A stretch of 64,000 nt of DNA from Nitrospirota bacterium (GCA_004321915.1 SCQE01000088.1:62001-126000), one strand, 5' to 3'; counted from the stretch's first letter, positions 35,033-45,518 are shown. Notes: a model not told the origin generated them from the sequence alone. A program made the numbers and translations.

Positions 35033-35698
35033 TCAGTTATGTTCTCTTTCGAACAACACATCCCTAAATTCGGGGCTTGCCTCATCGTATAAAGAAGCCA
35101 CAAACCCCCTCTGCATCTCATATTCGCTTTTAAAATCCGCATTTGTCGCAAATGACGAAACCCTTACCATCACCCCACCGGAATCAGCACCGAAAAAGTT
35201 GTAATAGGCCTGTTTGATTTTTCTGTCGAATTCTCCGGTGACTACTTTGCCGTTTAGCACTATCCAGTATTGTACCAGTTCAATTCCAACAGCCGGATTT
35301 TTAGCTGCGAATTGCTTAAGCGTCAAGGCTGGCGAATTCATGGTTGCATATCCGAGCGGCGTAATCTCAAAATCCGCCGCTTCATAGCATACTTCAGGCA
35401 GATGTATGCTGAATTTCCTTCGTTGGTCGGCGCCATACGCCACAGCAAGCATAATGATTTTACCGTCTTTTCTTTGGTATGTGCGAAACAGAACATCGTC
35501 CAAAAATTTTGCCTCTGCCGCTTTAATCGTATCGTTCTGGGCAGTCATTCTCCATTCACCTATAGTTTGAGGTATATCATTGAGGTTAATCGGGCTTGGC
35601 TGCGTACGCCGTTCTATCCTGTAAAATAGCGTCACCGCCGCAACTACGGCAAACAGAGCAATGACTGCAAAATGCTTTTTTTTAGCGGCGCTCAACAT
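35033..35698 (-). CDS. epsI: Exosortase-associated protein EpsI
   Basis: A 221-residue protein with one N-terminal membrane segment (about 10-25) and a periplasmic domain containing the EpsI signature: PQTIGEWR near residue 44, LPEVCYEAADFEI and VQYWIVLNGKVV. EpsI often occurs fused to the C-terminus of exosortases or right behind them; here it overlaps the exosortase gene by 17 bp. Its exact role is not settled. The start ATG is at 35696-35698. Confidence 0.88.
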   Translation of the reverse strand: MLSAAKKKHFAVIALFAVVAAVTLFYRIERRTQPSPINLNDIPQTIGEWRMTAQNDTIKAAEAKFLDDVLFRTYQRKDGKIIMLAVAYGADQRRKFSIHLPEVCYEAADFEITPLGYATMNSPALTLKQFAAKNPAVGIELVQYWIVLNGKVVTGEFDRKIKQAYYNFFGADSGGVMVRVSSFATNADFKSEYEMQRGFVASLYDEASPEFRDVLFEREHN

Positions 35699-36539
35699 GC
35701 GGCGCTCTCTTCCCGTTTAAAAATATATCTATGCAGACAAGCCCACCCATTGCGATCAAAAAGAGCAGTATCCCGGAGAAGTTATGGAAAAAGCCCTGCC
35801 CTGCAGCTTCCCCATAGTGGTAAGTTATAAGCGCAAGCACGATCAATCTGATTGTATTCGCAGCTATGGATATCGGAATGACCGATAAAAACAGAACCAC
35901 CTTTTTAAAGTTTGATATTGTCTGCAGGTATGCGTAAACCGCGCCGACCGCCATCAGCGAAACGAGTGAACGCATGCCGCTGCATGCGTCTCCCACTATG
36001 ATGGTGTAATCACCGATATACATAATGGCCCCGTCCCTGCTTATTAAATATCCCGCTGCTTTCAAAACGTATGCCGAGACTACCGCAACGCCAAGCTTTA
36101 AAGGAAAAGTCACCATGTCGATGAAAAATCCCGGGGGCGGGACTAAAAAAATCAGGAACAGTGCCGGGAATAAAATACTCGAAACAGCCTGTCTCCCATA
36201 AAGAAAGCCTGTAGCGCCTATGAGGACCGGGACCATAGCAAAAGACTCCAAAACCATCGAACTGAGTATTGAGCCGACCATATAACAAAATAGCCCGAAC
36301 AGCAGAAAAGAAAGCGACAAAACATTGATATCGGCTTCGCAAGACAGTGTAAATTTTTCCCGGTCCCTCCACAACAGCCAGAAAAAGGCGATCAGTATCA
36401 GCGGGCCGTGGCTGTAATCCGCATTATTCCACCCGTATGAATAAAGCTTGTAAAACGTCGGGGCAAAAAGAGCGGCAAACGCAAGATACGTAAAAACAGT
36501 AAGCGGATGGGATTTTATAATTTCAATATGGCTTCGCAT
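35682..36539 (-). CDS. Exosortase, membrane transpeptidase-like cysteine protease
   Basis: A 285-residue protein with about eight membrane segments. The exosortase catalytic residues are visible in order: Cys in GDACSGMRS, Arg in ANTIRLI and His in FFHNFSG. Exosortases cut PEP-CTERM proteins near the PEP motif and probably attach them to a surface carbohydrate or lipid. A substrate gene lies at 42016-42582. The context (epsI, epsD, epsF, epsG, epsL neighbours) fits the XrtA/EpsH class, but the exact class is not certain. Bases 36540-36646 upstream contain no gene and no clear promoter. Confidence 0.93.
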   Translation of the reverse strand: MRSHIEIIKSHPLTVFTYLAFAALFAPTFYKLYSYGWNNADYSHGPLILIAFFWLLWRDREKFTLSCEADINVLSLSFLLFGLFCYMVGSILSSMVLESFAMVPVLIGATGFLYGRQAVSSILFPALFLIFLVPPPGFFIDMVTFPLKLGVAVVSAYVLKAAGYLISRDGAIMYIGDYTIIVGDACSGMRSLVSLMAVGAVYAYLQTISNFKKVVLFLSVIPISIAANTIRLIVLALITYHYGEAAGQGFFHNFSGILLFLIAMGGLVCIDIFLNGKRAPHVERR

Positions 36540-36646
36540 ATAAGCGAGAGAGAGCCTTGGCCTGAGACATGATTCGACAAGTTACGTATGTTTATCCACA
36601 GTTTACTTGTTGACTTGAGGCGTCTTTAATAAGCAGTATGGACTCT

Positions 36647-37735
36647 TTATTCATGATACCCGAAGGTTTTGAAACCCTCCTTTTTGCACAGTTGGTCCCT
36701 TTCCGCCTCGTTTAAATCTTCCCTCACCATCTCGGCCACGAGGTCCTTAAACAAGACCGTAGGGGTCCAGCCCAGCTTTTCTCTGGCCTTAGTGTAATCG
36801 CCTAGAAGCGAATCAACCTCGGTCGGACGAAAATAACGCGAATCGACTTCGACCAATACTCTTCCCGACTTGCCTTCGGTCCCTTTTTCTTCAAGGCCCT
36901 CGCCTTTCCATCGAATCTCGACACCTATCTCTTTGAATGCCGCCTCGATAAACTCCCTGACCGAATACTGCTGTCCTGTCGCTATCACATAGTCCTCAGC
37001 TTTGTCTTGCTGCAATATCAGCCACTGCGCTTTCACAAAATCTTTTGCGTGGCCCCAATCGCGCTTTGCGTTCAGGTTTCCAAGGTAAATTTTATCCTGC
37101 AAACCGAGCTTGATTCGCGCAACCGCCCGGGTAATCTTGCGCGTAACAAAAGTTTCGCCGCGCACAGGAGATTCATGATTGAACAAAATACCGTTACACG
37201 CAAAAAAATCGTAGGCCTCCCTGTAGTTCACCGTAATCCAGTAAGAGTAAAGTTTGGCAACAGCGTAAGGACTTCTCGGATAGAAGGGGGTGCTCTCTTT
37301 TTGGGGCGTCTCTTGGACCTTTCCATAAAGTTCGGATGACGAGGCCTGATAGAATCTGGTTTTCTTACTCAACCCCAGTATCCTTATAGCCTCGAGGAGT
37401 CTCAACGTTCCGAGAGCGTCCGCATTTGCGGTATATTCAGGCGTTTCAAAAGACACCTTTACATGGCTTTGGGCAGCCAAGTTATAAATCTCGTCCGGTT
37501 GCGCCTCCTGAATTATGCGTATAAGATTCGTAGAGTCTGTCAGGTCCCCATAATGCAGCTTAAACTTTATATTCTTTTCGTGCGGGTCCATATAAAGGTG
37601 ATCGATCCTGTCGCTGTTGAATAATGACGCCCTGCGCTTTATGCCGTGCACTTCGTAACCCTTTGCAAGCAGAAACTCGGCAAGATATGCGCCGTCCTGT
37701 CCGGTAATTCCGGTTATCAATGCTTTTTTAGACAT
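36647..37735 (-). CDS. gmd: GDP-mannose 4,6-dehydratase
   Basis: A 362-residue short-chain dehydrogenase that turns GDP-mannose into GDP-4-keto-6-deoxymannose, the precursor of GDP-fucose, rhamnose or perosamine. NAD-binding [13 protein letters not shown], the [10 protein letters not shown] segment with the catalytic Thr/Ser-Glu region, and YAVAKLY (YxxxK) are present, as is the [16 protein letters not shown] substrate loop. No enzyme for the next step lies in the window. The gap to epsD (98 bp) shows no clear promoter. Confidence 0.95.
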   Translation of the reverse strand: MSKKALITGITGQDGAYLAEFLLAKGYEVHGIKRRASLFNSDRIDHLYMDPHEKNIKFKLHYGDLTDSTNLIRIIQEAQPDEIYNLAAQSHVKVSFETPEYTANADALGTLRLLEAIRILGLSKKTRFYQASSSELYGKVQETPQKESTPFYPRSPYAVAKLYSYWITVNYREAYDFFACNGILFNHESPVRGETFVTRKITRAVARIKLGLQDKIYLGNLNAKRDWGHAKDFVKAQWLILQQDKAEDYVIATGQQYSVREFIEAAFKEIGVEIRWKGEGLEEKGTEGKSGRVLVEVDSRYFRPTEVDSLLGDYTKAREKLGWTPTVLFKDLVAEMVREDLNEAERDQLCKKEGFKTFGYHE

Positions 37736-37833
37736 TTGTCATCTTCTCCTTGAACTTTTTTACGCGCTACCGCCCTCTCGGTTACATTTCGCGTATTCGA
37801 GCGGCGGCCGGCAAATTGTTTTTATTTATACAA

Positions 37834-38700
37834 CTAATTAATTTTTTCAAGAAGGTTTTCGTTGACCTGAACCTTTATGTCCTTCTTGAGGTCGTCTATA
37901 CGTTTTTTCAATGACTCCTGAAATTTCTCGTTTTTAAGCCGGTTCTTCAAGCCTTCTTTGACCTGCTCAAAGCTGTAGGATATTGTTCGCCTGTCGGTCA
38001 CCTTGTAAATCTCGTATCCCCCGGACATTTTGTATACCCCGCTTATTTCGCCCGCTTTCATCCTGAAGATATCTTCCCTCACCTCGTCCGGCAGCTGGTT
38101 TTTTATAAAGTAGCCCGCATCACCGCGACGCAGAGCACTTATTTTGTCCGTAGAATAACGTGCGGCAAGCTCCGCAAAATCCTTTTTCCCTTTTAGTTTG
38201 CCCAGCATATCGTCAGCCTCTTTTTTGTCCGACAGAACAATCTGGCTCAACCTCACTTCTTCTCTGTTTTTGAACTCATCCGGATGGGCCTTGTAATATT
38301 CCTGCGCGTCTTTATCTTCGACCGTGATTTTGTTGAGAACCTCTCTCTGCAGATATGTCGTGACTATCAGTTCCTTCTTTATATCGTCAAGTTTGCGCTG
38401 CAATTCCGGGTCCTTTTCCAAGTCTTTTTTGACCGCATCGGAATATAAAATCTCTCTGTTGATCATGCCTTCGAGCAATGCTTGCTTGCCTTTGCCTGCA
38501 ACCGCAAGCTTTTGCACGGATTCCGGCAGGTTGGAGAGCTGCCTTTCGAATGAATTTATGGTTATCTCTTTTTTGCCTACACGAGCAAGCACTTGGCTGG
38601 ATTTGGCCATGTCATCCGTGCCTCCGCAGCCGAACGTTGCCGCCAAAAAAGCAAAAGACAAAAGGCCTGAGAATAAATTTTTGCCGGAACCTGCCTTCAA
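37834..38700 (-). CDS. epsD: Peptidyl-prolyl isomerase lipoprotein, EpsD type
   Basis: I start at TTG 38698-38700 because a full AAGGAGG site (complement of 38706-38712) lies 5 bp upstream; an ATG six codons earlier contains that site within its own coding sequence. The 288-residue product has an export signal with a possible lipoprotein Cys at residue 25 (AATFGC), a SurA-like N-terminal helical domain and a PpiC parvulin domain (about 140-235: EVRLSQIVLS, AARYSTD, GDAGYFIKNQLPDEV). EpsD-type isomerases are regular members of exosortase polysaccharide loci and may help fold export proteins. Confidence 0.82.
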   Translation of the reverse strand: MKAGSGKNLFSGLLSFAFLAATFGCGGTDDMAKSSQVLARVGKKEITINSFERQLSNLPESVQKLAVAGKGKQALLEGMINREILYSDAVKKDLEKDPELQRKLDDIKKELIVTTYLQREVLNKITVEDKDAQEYYKAHPDEFKNREEVRLSQIVLSDKKEADDMLGKLKGKKDFAELAARYSTDKISALRRGDAGYFIKNQLPDEVREDIFRMKAGEISGVYKMSGGYEIYKVTDRRTISYSFEQVKEGLKNRLKNEKFQESLKKRIDDLKKDIKVQVNENLLEKIN

Positions 38701-38828
38701 AAAAACCTCCTTAAACATCAGTACGCCCTTTTATAACGACTGCCTCTTCTGGAAAAAGCTTCAGGTCCGAAAACGGTCCATAAAAAACTGGAATACAAAA
38801 CATGCAGAAGAAAAAATGCAATGCTGCT

Positions 38829-39728
38829 CTAAAAGAATTTAAACCGCTTAGGCTGTTTTTTATTGTCCGGTTCATTTATTATCGAGCCTAAGATCCTTGC
38901 CGCCGATGTTTTGAGTTGTTTTTTTACATTGTCGAACGCTTCTTTCCTTGTATTTCCTTTAAGTGCAAGCATCAAAATGCCGTCCACAAGATTCGAAACC
39001 ACAAGGGCGTCCGCCGTATTGCTAAAAGCCGGAGTGTCGACGATAATCACGTCATACATGCCCTTAAGCGAAGTTATTATGTCTCTGGTGTCCGGCCAGC
39101 CTAAAAGCTCAAGCGGGTTGGGCGGCTGCGGGCCTGCAGGCAGAATATGCAGTGTAGGGATCGGGGTGCAATAGACCGCCTGCGCAAGGTTCGCCCTCTT
39201 GATTATTACACTGCTCATGCCGCAGTTGTTCTTCAGGTTGAATATCTCGTGTATTCGCGGCTTTCTGAAGTTTGCGTCGACAAGGACGGTTTTGGACCCG
39301 AGCTGCGCGAAAGTTGCGGCAAGGTTCGCCGCAATGAATGTCTTGCCGTCGCCTTCGTTCGGACTGACTATCGCAACCGCCTTTAAAACACTGCCTATGC
39401 CCGAAAGCACAAGCTTGCTTCGCAGCGAGCGAAAAACCTCTATCTGATTGCTGAACGGCTGGAGAACCGAAACGAGTTCGCTGCCTATCGGGTGTTTCTC
39501 GTCTCCCAAGTAGGGATAGGAGAACTGCTGCGAAAGCGCGCGCTTGACGTCCTCTTCCGTAAGTATCCCCAGATAAACGGCCGCTTCTCCGAAAAGCATG
39601 CCTTTTTCCTGTTGTAACCCCACGATCTTCTCGAGGTCCGCGGCGGTTATCTTCCCGGTATCTTTAAGGATGCTGCCTATGTCCTTTACCTGATTGCTGC
39701 CTATTACGCAGGTCAATTCTTCGCCCAC
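38829..39728 (-). CDS. epsG: BY-kinase-like ATPase EpsG with N-terminal MshEN domain
   Basis: A 299-residue protein with GTG start. Residues 16-68 form an MshEN unit: two 24-residue segments (16-39 and 45-68) split by five residues, the layout that binds c-di-GMP in MshE, though the first-position Arg is replaced by Asp16. Residues 90-285 are the bacterial tyrosine-kinase/ParA fold: Walker A SPNEGDGKT (122-130), Walker A' VLVDANFRKP (147-156) and Walker B VIIVDTP. The last tyrosine is Tyr225; the tail (KRFKFF) lacks the usual Tyr cluster, so autophosphorylation there is not possible. Partner: EpsF, encoded just upstream. Confidence 0.85.
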   Translation of the reverse strand: MGEELTCVIGSNQVKDIGSILKDTGKITAADLEKIVGLQQEKGMLFGEAAVYLGILTEEDVKRALSQQFSYPYLGDEKHPIGSELVSVLQPFSNQIEVFRSLRSKLVLSGIGSVLKAVAIVSPNEGDGKTFIAANLAATFAQLGSKTVLVDANFRKPRIHEIFNLKNNCGMSSVIIKRANLAQAVYCTPIPTLHILPAGPQPPNPLELLGWPDTRDIITSLKGMYDVIIVDTPAFSNTADALVVSNLVDGILMLALKGNTRKEAFDNVKKQLKTSAARILGSIINEPDNKKQPKRFKFF

Positions 39729-39729
39729 T

Positions 39730-41139
39730 TCACGACTCCTCTATTCGTGATACCGTTGCCAATACAGGCATGTTGAAATCCCTCTCGACAACTTCTACGG
39801 ATTTTATGGTGTCGTCCAGGTATTCGAAAAAGAAGGCCAGCCCGATGCCCAAAAAGGCGCCCACAAATATGGAAAGAAGAAAATTAAGCATGATCTTGGG
39901 ACTGTACTTTTGTGCCGGAGGCACTGCAGCGTCTATCAAAAACACGTTAGTGCGGTTCATGTCGCTTTGGAGCACGGTTTCGTTGAATTTTTTCAAAACC
40001 GCGTCGTACGTCTGTTTAAAGGCCTCTGATTCTCTGTTAAGAGAGTCCATCTGGTAACGGGATGTGTTCAGGTTCAGCGCCTCTCCTTTTTGCGCATTCA
40101 AGGCCTTTTCGAGACTCTGGACCCTTCCGGCAGCAGCTTCATACTCCTGTCTTATCGCATTTATGATATTTTGTATCTCGGCGTTCAGCTTTGCTGTCAC
40201 AGTCTGAAGTTCCGATTGCATTCTGCTGTATTGCGGATGTTTTGTCCCGACTTTTGCAGACAGATCTGAAAGGCTTTTTTCGATCTTCATTTTTTCGATC
40301 TTCAAATTGCTGACGAGGTTGTTGGATATAACGTCAGGAATGCTTTCGTAATTGCCTTTGCTGTCCTCGATCCTCTTTATCGCCACCTTGGCCTCATAGA
40401 GTTTTCCCTTGGCCACGACCATCTGGCTGTTTATCTGGTCAAGTCTCTGCACAGCATCGTCATAGTAGCGCCCCTCCTGAGAAACAAGTCCTTTTTTCTT
40501 CTGGTATTCCCTGAGCTGTTCACTCGCTTTGTCCGCCTTGTCCTTGACATCGGTAAGCTTATCCGAAAACCATTTGCCCGCGTCCCGGAGAGGAATAAGC
40601 TTGAGTTCAAGATTATATTCCGTATAAACTTTTGCAAAAGCATTGGCGGCTGCGGCCGAGAAGTCGGGGTCCGGGGAATAAAATTTGATGAACAGAAAAC
40701 GGGCGTCCCTCGCTGGTTCGACCTTCAGGGACTTTGAAAGAAAATAGTCCGCAAGCCAGACCTTTATATCCATCTCCTGCTCTTTTTTCCAGAAAAAAAG
40801 CGGGTTCGCTTTCTTCGTTTTTTCAAACCTCTCGACGATCTCGGGTATCTTGTCAAGCTTTAGAAGATCGACCACTCCGACTGCGACCTTCCTGCTTCTT
40901 ATTATCTCGATCTGCGTATTGATATATTCTATGGACTGAAACATTCCCGAAACCATGGCCGCCGGTCCGATGGTCATCGGATTGCTGCTGTCATAGTCGA
41001 GGACCAGCGTTGCCGTGGCCTCGTACTTCGGGGGCCACAACAGAGAAGCGACAAGCGTCGCAGCAACGGTGACCGCAAACGCCGTTATGACTATCCAGCG
41101 CCTGTCCATTACAACATTCCAGTAATAATTCAGGTTCAT
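39730..41139 (-). CDS. epsF: Wzz/GumC-type chain-length protein EpsF
   Basis: A 469-residue polysaccharide co-polymerase. Membrane segments at about 16-35 and 425-445 flank a long periplasmic domain that is mostly coiled coil between about 180 and 395. The PPAQKYSPKIMLN motif before the second segment is typical. It sets chain length and couples polymerase to the outer-membrane channel, with the cytoplasmic kinase encoded next. The start overlaps the export protein stop by one base (TGATG). Confidence 0.9.
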   Translation of the reverse strand: MNLNYYWNVVMDRRWIVITAFAVTVAATLVASLLWPPKYEATATLVLDYDSSNPMTIGPAAMVSGMFQSIEYINTQIEIIRSRKVAVGVVDLLKLDKIPEIVERFEKTKKANPLFFWKKEQEMDIKVWLADYFLSKSLKVEPARDARFLFIKFYSPDPDFSAAAANAFAKVYTEYNLELKLIPLRDAGKWFSDKLTDVKDKADKASEQLREYQKKKGLVSQEGRYYDDAVQRLDQINSQMVVAKGKLYEAKVAIKRIEDSKGNYESIPDVISNNLVSNLKIEKMKIEKSLSDLSAKVGTKHPQYSRMQSELQTVTAKLNAEIQNIINAIRQEYEAAAGRVQSLEKALNAQKGEALNLNTSRYQMDSLNRESEAFKQTYDAVLKKFNETVLQSDMNRTNVFLIDAAVPPAQKYSPKIMLNFLLSIFVGAFLGIGLAFFFEYLDDTIKSVEVVERDFNMPVLATVSRIEES

Positions 41140-41930
41140 CAGAAGATGCTTTCCTTGACCATTATCACGTCGTCTATCTCGACCGTATCATCTAGCGTGC
41201 CTTCGTGGATCACATCCTTATCGTTCGTCCTACGTGTGATTTCAACCTTTTTCTTGGCCGCTTTCTGGTTGAACCCGCCTGCAAGGGCCACGGCCCTCTT
41301 GACCGTAAGGCCTTTTTCTATCCTGTACGCGCCGGGCCTGTTAACCTCTCCGTAAACATAGAAGAAGCCTTTCGGCACAAAGATTATGTCCTTGTCTTTC
41401 ATCTGGATGTTCTCTTCGAGCTCACCCTTTCTGAGAAGGCGGTCGAGATCTATCCGGAGTTTTTCGAACTTGGGGTCCGCGCCCCCGCTCTTTCTGAAAA
41501 GGGTGATCATATAGCCGGCATTCTGGGTGGTGCCCAACGCCTTCGATATGATATCCAATACATAGGTGGGGCCTGTGATTTCGTACTGCCCCGGCTTGGA
41601 AACCTCGCCTATTATCGTTACGCGCTGTCCCATGTACTGCTGGATCAATACCGCCACTTGGGGATTGGTGATGTAACCTGCGGACAGCTTATCGGCTATC
41701 TTTTTCTCGACCTGTCTTGCCGTGAGGTTTTTAATATCGAGCTCCCCGATGAGGGGGAAAGAGATTTTGCCGTCCTCGCTCACGCGTGTCTCGGTGGTGA
41801 GGTCCGGATGCTCATAAACGGTTATTTTAAGGAGGTCCTGACTGCCGATGAGGTAATCCTGCGCAAACGACGGACAGGTTGCCGAAAAATACAATGCCGC
41901 CAAGACCGCCAAAATCTTTTTAAAATTCAA
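41139..41930 (-). CDS. SLBB-domain polysaccharide export protein (Wza type)
   Basis: I start at TTG 41928-41930: it follows GGGGGGAGA, opens directly into a signal peptide (KKILAVLAALYFSATCPSFA), and the only earlier in-frame option lies in the T-tract of the terminator upstream. The 263-residue product has a Poly_export domain (YLIGSQDLLKITVYEHPDL, about 25-100) and two SLBB domains (QRVTIIGEVSKPGQYEI and FYVYGEVNRPGAYRIEKG). Without a long C-terminal helix it probably sits in the periplasm and works with a separate outer-membrane barrel such as EpsL. First gene of the main exopolysaccharide operon. Confidence 0.9.
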   Translation of the reverse strand: MNFKKILAVLAALYFSATCPSFAQDYLIGSQDLLKITVYEHPDLTTETRVSEDGKISFPLIGELDIKNLTARQVEKKIADKLSAGYITNPQVAVLIQQYMGQRVTIIGEVSKPGQYEITGPTYVLDIISKALGTTQNAGYMITLFRKSGGADPKFEKLRIDLDRLLRKGELEENIQMKDKDIIFVPKGFFYVYGEVNRPGAYRIEKGLTVKRAVALAGGFNQKAAKKKVEITRRTNDKDVIHEGTLDDTVEIDDVIMVKESIF

Positions 41931-41950
41931 AAATCTCCCCCCGAACAATA

Positions 41951-41990
41951 ATAAAAACAGCCATAACCGAAGCCTCAGAAGTTATGGCTG
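41951..41990 (-). terminator. Intrinsic terminator after the PEP-CTERM gene
   Basis: On the minus strand a perfect 10-bp stem, CAGCCATAAC/GTTATGGCTG (arms at 41981-41990 and 41958-41967), is followed by TTTTTATTATT. It separates the PEP-CTERM gene from the export operon. Confidence 0.85.
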
Positions 41991-42015
41991 CTGCAGATCG
42001 GAACAACCCGGCAAA

Positions 42016-42582
42016 TCAACCCTTAGCAATAAATCTCCGGAACCTTGCGGCAAAGGGAAGGGCCACAAGCCCAACGCCTACAAGCGCCATAGATGCGGGT
42101 TCCGGCGCAACATTGCCGTAAAGCGACGCGCTTTTCACCTTTTTCTTGTCGTCCTCGTCGTGCAAGATCAAGGCAAAAGCGAGAGGTGTCTTTTTTACGT
42201 AGCTTTCGAGGAGGGCCGCATTCAAAGCGCTGAGCGCGCTTGCCGAAAAATCGAACTGCTTGCCGAAGTATATTTTCCCGAGCTCCTGCTCGATCTTTAT
42301 GTTATAAGACGTATTTCCGTCATGTGTATCTTTTGTTATAGCAGCGAGACCGAAATCGGCTTTCTTTCCGATCAGGCCCCTGCTGACATCGAATTTCAGA
42401 TGCGCGTCGATAAACGTGCCTCCGCTTGCAGGCAGGGTGTTCTCCCATCCGAGATATCTATGGTCTGAGAAAAAGGTGGAGGTCGAATCTGTATAGTTAT
42501 AATTGGTTAAGGCGCTTGCCTGTCCGCAAAATACTAGGACCAAAGATACGGTTGCAACTATCAAAAACTTTTTACCAAACAT
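42016..42582 (-). CDS. PEP-CTERM surface protein, likely exosortase substrate
   Basis: A 188-residue exported protein. Signal peptide about 1-24, then a beta-rich domain, then the sorting signal: Pro160-Glu161-Pro162-Ala, a hydrophobic segment to about 178 and the basic end RFRRFIAKG. Exosortases recognise this tripartite tail. It is the only PEP-CTERM protein I see in the window. The gene has GGAGG before its ATG, its own sigma-70 promoter (42631-42659) and terminator (41951-41990), so it is transcribed alone. That independence suggests high or special expression, as for a matrix protein. Confidence 0.9.
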   Translation of the reverse strand: MFGKKFLIVATVSLVLVFCGQASALTNYNYTDSTSTFFSDHRYLGWENTLPASGGTFIDAHLKFDVSRGLIGKKADFGLAAITKDTHDGNTSYNIKIEQELGKIYFGKQFDFSASALSALNAALLESYVKKTPLAFALILHDEDDKKKVKSASLYGNVAPEPASMALVGVGLVALPFAARFRRFIAKG

Positions 42583-42630
42583 TAATGCCTCCGCAAAGGT
42601 TCCCCTCTGTCCCTAGTCCCTCAATATTAA

Positions 42631-42659
42631 AGTATAACTATTTTTCCTTTAAAAATCAA
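42631..42659 (-). promoter_or_regulatory. Promoter of the PEP-CTERM gene
   Basis: On the minus strand TTGATT (complement of 42654-42659), a 17-bp spacer and TATACT (complement of 42631-42636). Transcription would start near 42625, about 42 bases before the ATG. I see no sigma-54 element here. Confidence 0.6.
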
Positions 42660-42692
42660 TTACCCCAAACATCGTTAAGAAGTGAATGTCCG

Positions 42693-43688
<996 letters not shown>

Positions 43689-45518
43689 TTATTCGACAGT
43701 TACGCTTTTTGCGAGATTTCTCGGTTGGTCGACGTCGCAGCCCCGCAACACCGCAATATGATAGGCGAGAAGCTGAAGCGGAACAGTCATAATGACCGGG
43801 GTCAGAAATTCGTTTGAACCCTGTACTGCTATTGAATATTCGGACATCTGCCGCGCTGCTTTCCCGTCATCCGTTGTAACCGCAAGGAGTATTCCTCCAC
43901 GGCTCTTGACCTCTTCCATGTTCGACAGCACTTTTTCGCTCAGTTTGCCTGAAGGCGCAATAACCACGACCGGCACATCCTCGTCTATCAGCGCTATCGG
44001 GCCGTGTTTCATTTCCCCGGCAGCGTACCCTTCGGCATGTATATACGATATTTCCTTGAGTTTTAACGCGCCTTCGAGCGCTATGGGATAATTAATGCCC
44101 CTGCCTAAATAAAGAAAATCCTCGGCCTTGAAAAGCTCTTTGGCGATAACCGTAATTTCGGCGTCGAGATCTATCGCCTGTTCGATCTTTGCAGGGAGAT
44201 GGAGCAGCTCATCTATCAGTTCTTCCGCCTTATCGGTTGCAAGCACCCCTTTTATCTTCCCGAATGCGATCGCAAGCATGTATAGCGAAACCATCTGGGT
44301 GGTAAAGGCCTTTGTCGAAGCGACCCCGATTTCAGGACCTGAATGCGTATAAAAAACAAAATCGGAATCCCTCGAAGCAGTGCTTCCGATAACATTACAA
44401 ATGCTAAGGGTCTTTGCTCCAAGAGACTTGGCCTCTCTAAGAGCGGCAAGCGTATCGGCTGTTTCCCCAGATTGTGTGATTGCGATAAACAGACTGTTTT
44501 TACCCACGATAGGCTCTCTATAACGGAACTCCGAGGCTATATCGACTTCCACCGGTATGCGGGCGAGGGTCTCTATCATATATTTGCCGGCAAGTCCGGA
44601 ATGGTATGAGGTCCCGCAGGCCACGATAAATATCTTCTCGACGGACTTGATGATATCGGCGGTCAGGCCGAATTCGTCGAGCGCAATCTCGCTGTTTTCG
44701 GCATAAGCGCGCCCCCTTATCGTATCTGCCACGGCCCGCGGCTGCTCGAAAATCTCTTTGAGCATAAAATGGCGATAGCCGCCCTTTTCGGCCATAGAAG
44801 GGTTCCATGAAATAGTAGTCACATTTTTCTTGAGCGGCCTGCCTGTAAAGTCGGTAATGATTACCCCGTCCCTGTGCAGCACCGCCATCTCTTGATTGTC
44901 AAGAAAGATGACCTCTCTGGAATGGCTGAGAAAGGCCGGCACATCGGAGGCAAAAAAGAATTCGCTCTCCCCGAGCCCTATAACAAGGGGACTTTCCTTT
45001 CTGACGGCAATGACTTTGTCCGGCTCTTTTTCATCGACAACAGCAAAGGCATATGCCCCCCTGATCTCTTTCAGGGTGTTCCGCACCGCCTCTTCTATTG
45101 CAGGCGCGGTTTTTGTGTGCTTATTTATAAGATGACACAGGACTTCGGTGTCGGTTTCGGATGTAAAGACATAGCCTTCGGACTGGAGCTCATGCTTGAG
45201 TTCAACATAGTTTTCGATAATTCCGTTGTGGACAACAACTATTCCGCCCGATCTGTGCGGATGGGCGTTTTCATCGGACGGTCTCCCGTGGGTGGCCCAT
45301 CTCGTGTGGCCTATGGCAACGGTGCTCGATACGCGGGCCCCGTCCATGATAGCTTCAAGGTCCCGAATCTTGCCTTTGCAGCGTTTAACTTCAAGGACAC
45401 CCGAATCAAAATAAGCGATGCCTGCAGAATCATAGCCCCTGTATTCAAGCTTCTTAAGTCCGTCGATCACTATTGGAATTGCGTTTCTGTTTCCTATATA
45501 GCCTATAATTCCGCACAT
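43689..45518 (-). CDS. glmS: Glutamine-fructose-6-phosphate aminotransferase
   Basis: A 609-residue enzyme making glucosamine 6-phosphate, the first step to UDP-GlcNAc. The N-terminal glutaminase begins with the catalytic Cys (MCGIIGYIGNR), which is freed by removal of Met. Two SIS domains (about 290-430 and 460-600) follow, with SQSGETADTL and the ending PRNLAKSVTVE. Only 23 bp separate it from glmU, which leaves no room for a glmS ribozyme. Confidence 0.97.
   Translation of the reverse strand: MCGIIGYIGNRNAIPIVIDGLKKLEYRGYDSAGIAYFDSGVLEVKRCKGKIRDLEAIMDGARVSSTVAIGHTRWATHGRPSDENAHPHRSGGIVVVHNGIIENYVELKHELQSEGYVFTSETDTEVLCHLINKHTKTAPAIEEAVRNTLKEIRGAYAFAVVDEKEPDKVIAVRKESPLVIGLGESEFFFASDVPAFLSHSREVIFLDNQEMAVLHRDGVIITDFTGRPLKKNVTTISWNPSMAEKGGYRHFMLKEIFEQPRAVADTIRGRAYAENSEIALDEFGLTADIIKSVEKIFIVACGTSYHSGLAGKYMIETLARIPVEVDIASEFRYREPIVGKNSLFIAITQSGETADTLAALREAKSLGAKTLSICNVIGSTASRDSDFVFYTHSGPEIGVASTKAFTTQMVSLYMLAIAFGKIKGVLATDKAEELIDELLHLPAKIEQAIDLDAEITVIAKELFKAEDFLYLGRGINYPIALEGALKLKEISYIHAEGYAAGEMKHGPIALIDEDVPVVVIAPSGKLSEKVLSNMEEVKSRGGILLAVTTDDGKAARQMSEYSIAVQGSNEFLTPVIMTVPLQLLAYHIAVLRGCDVDQPRNLAKSVTVE

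Noticed and set aside
41205-41951. Plus-strand open frame of 248 codons opposite the export protein gene
   Set aside because: Antisense to the two SLBB domains; no ribosome site or family match.
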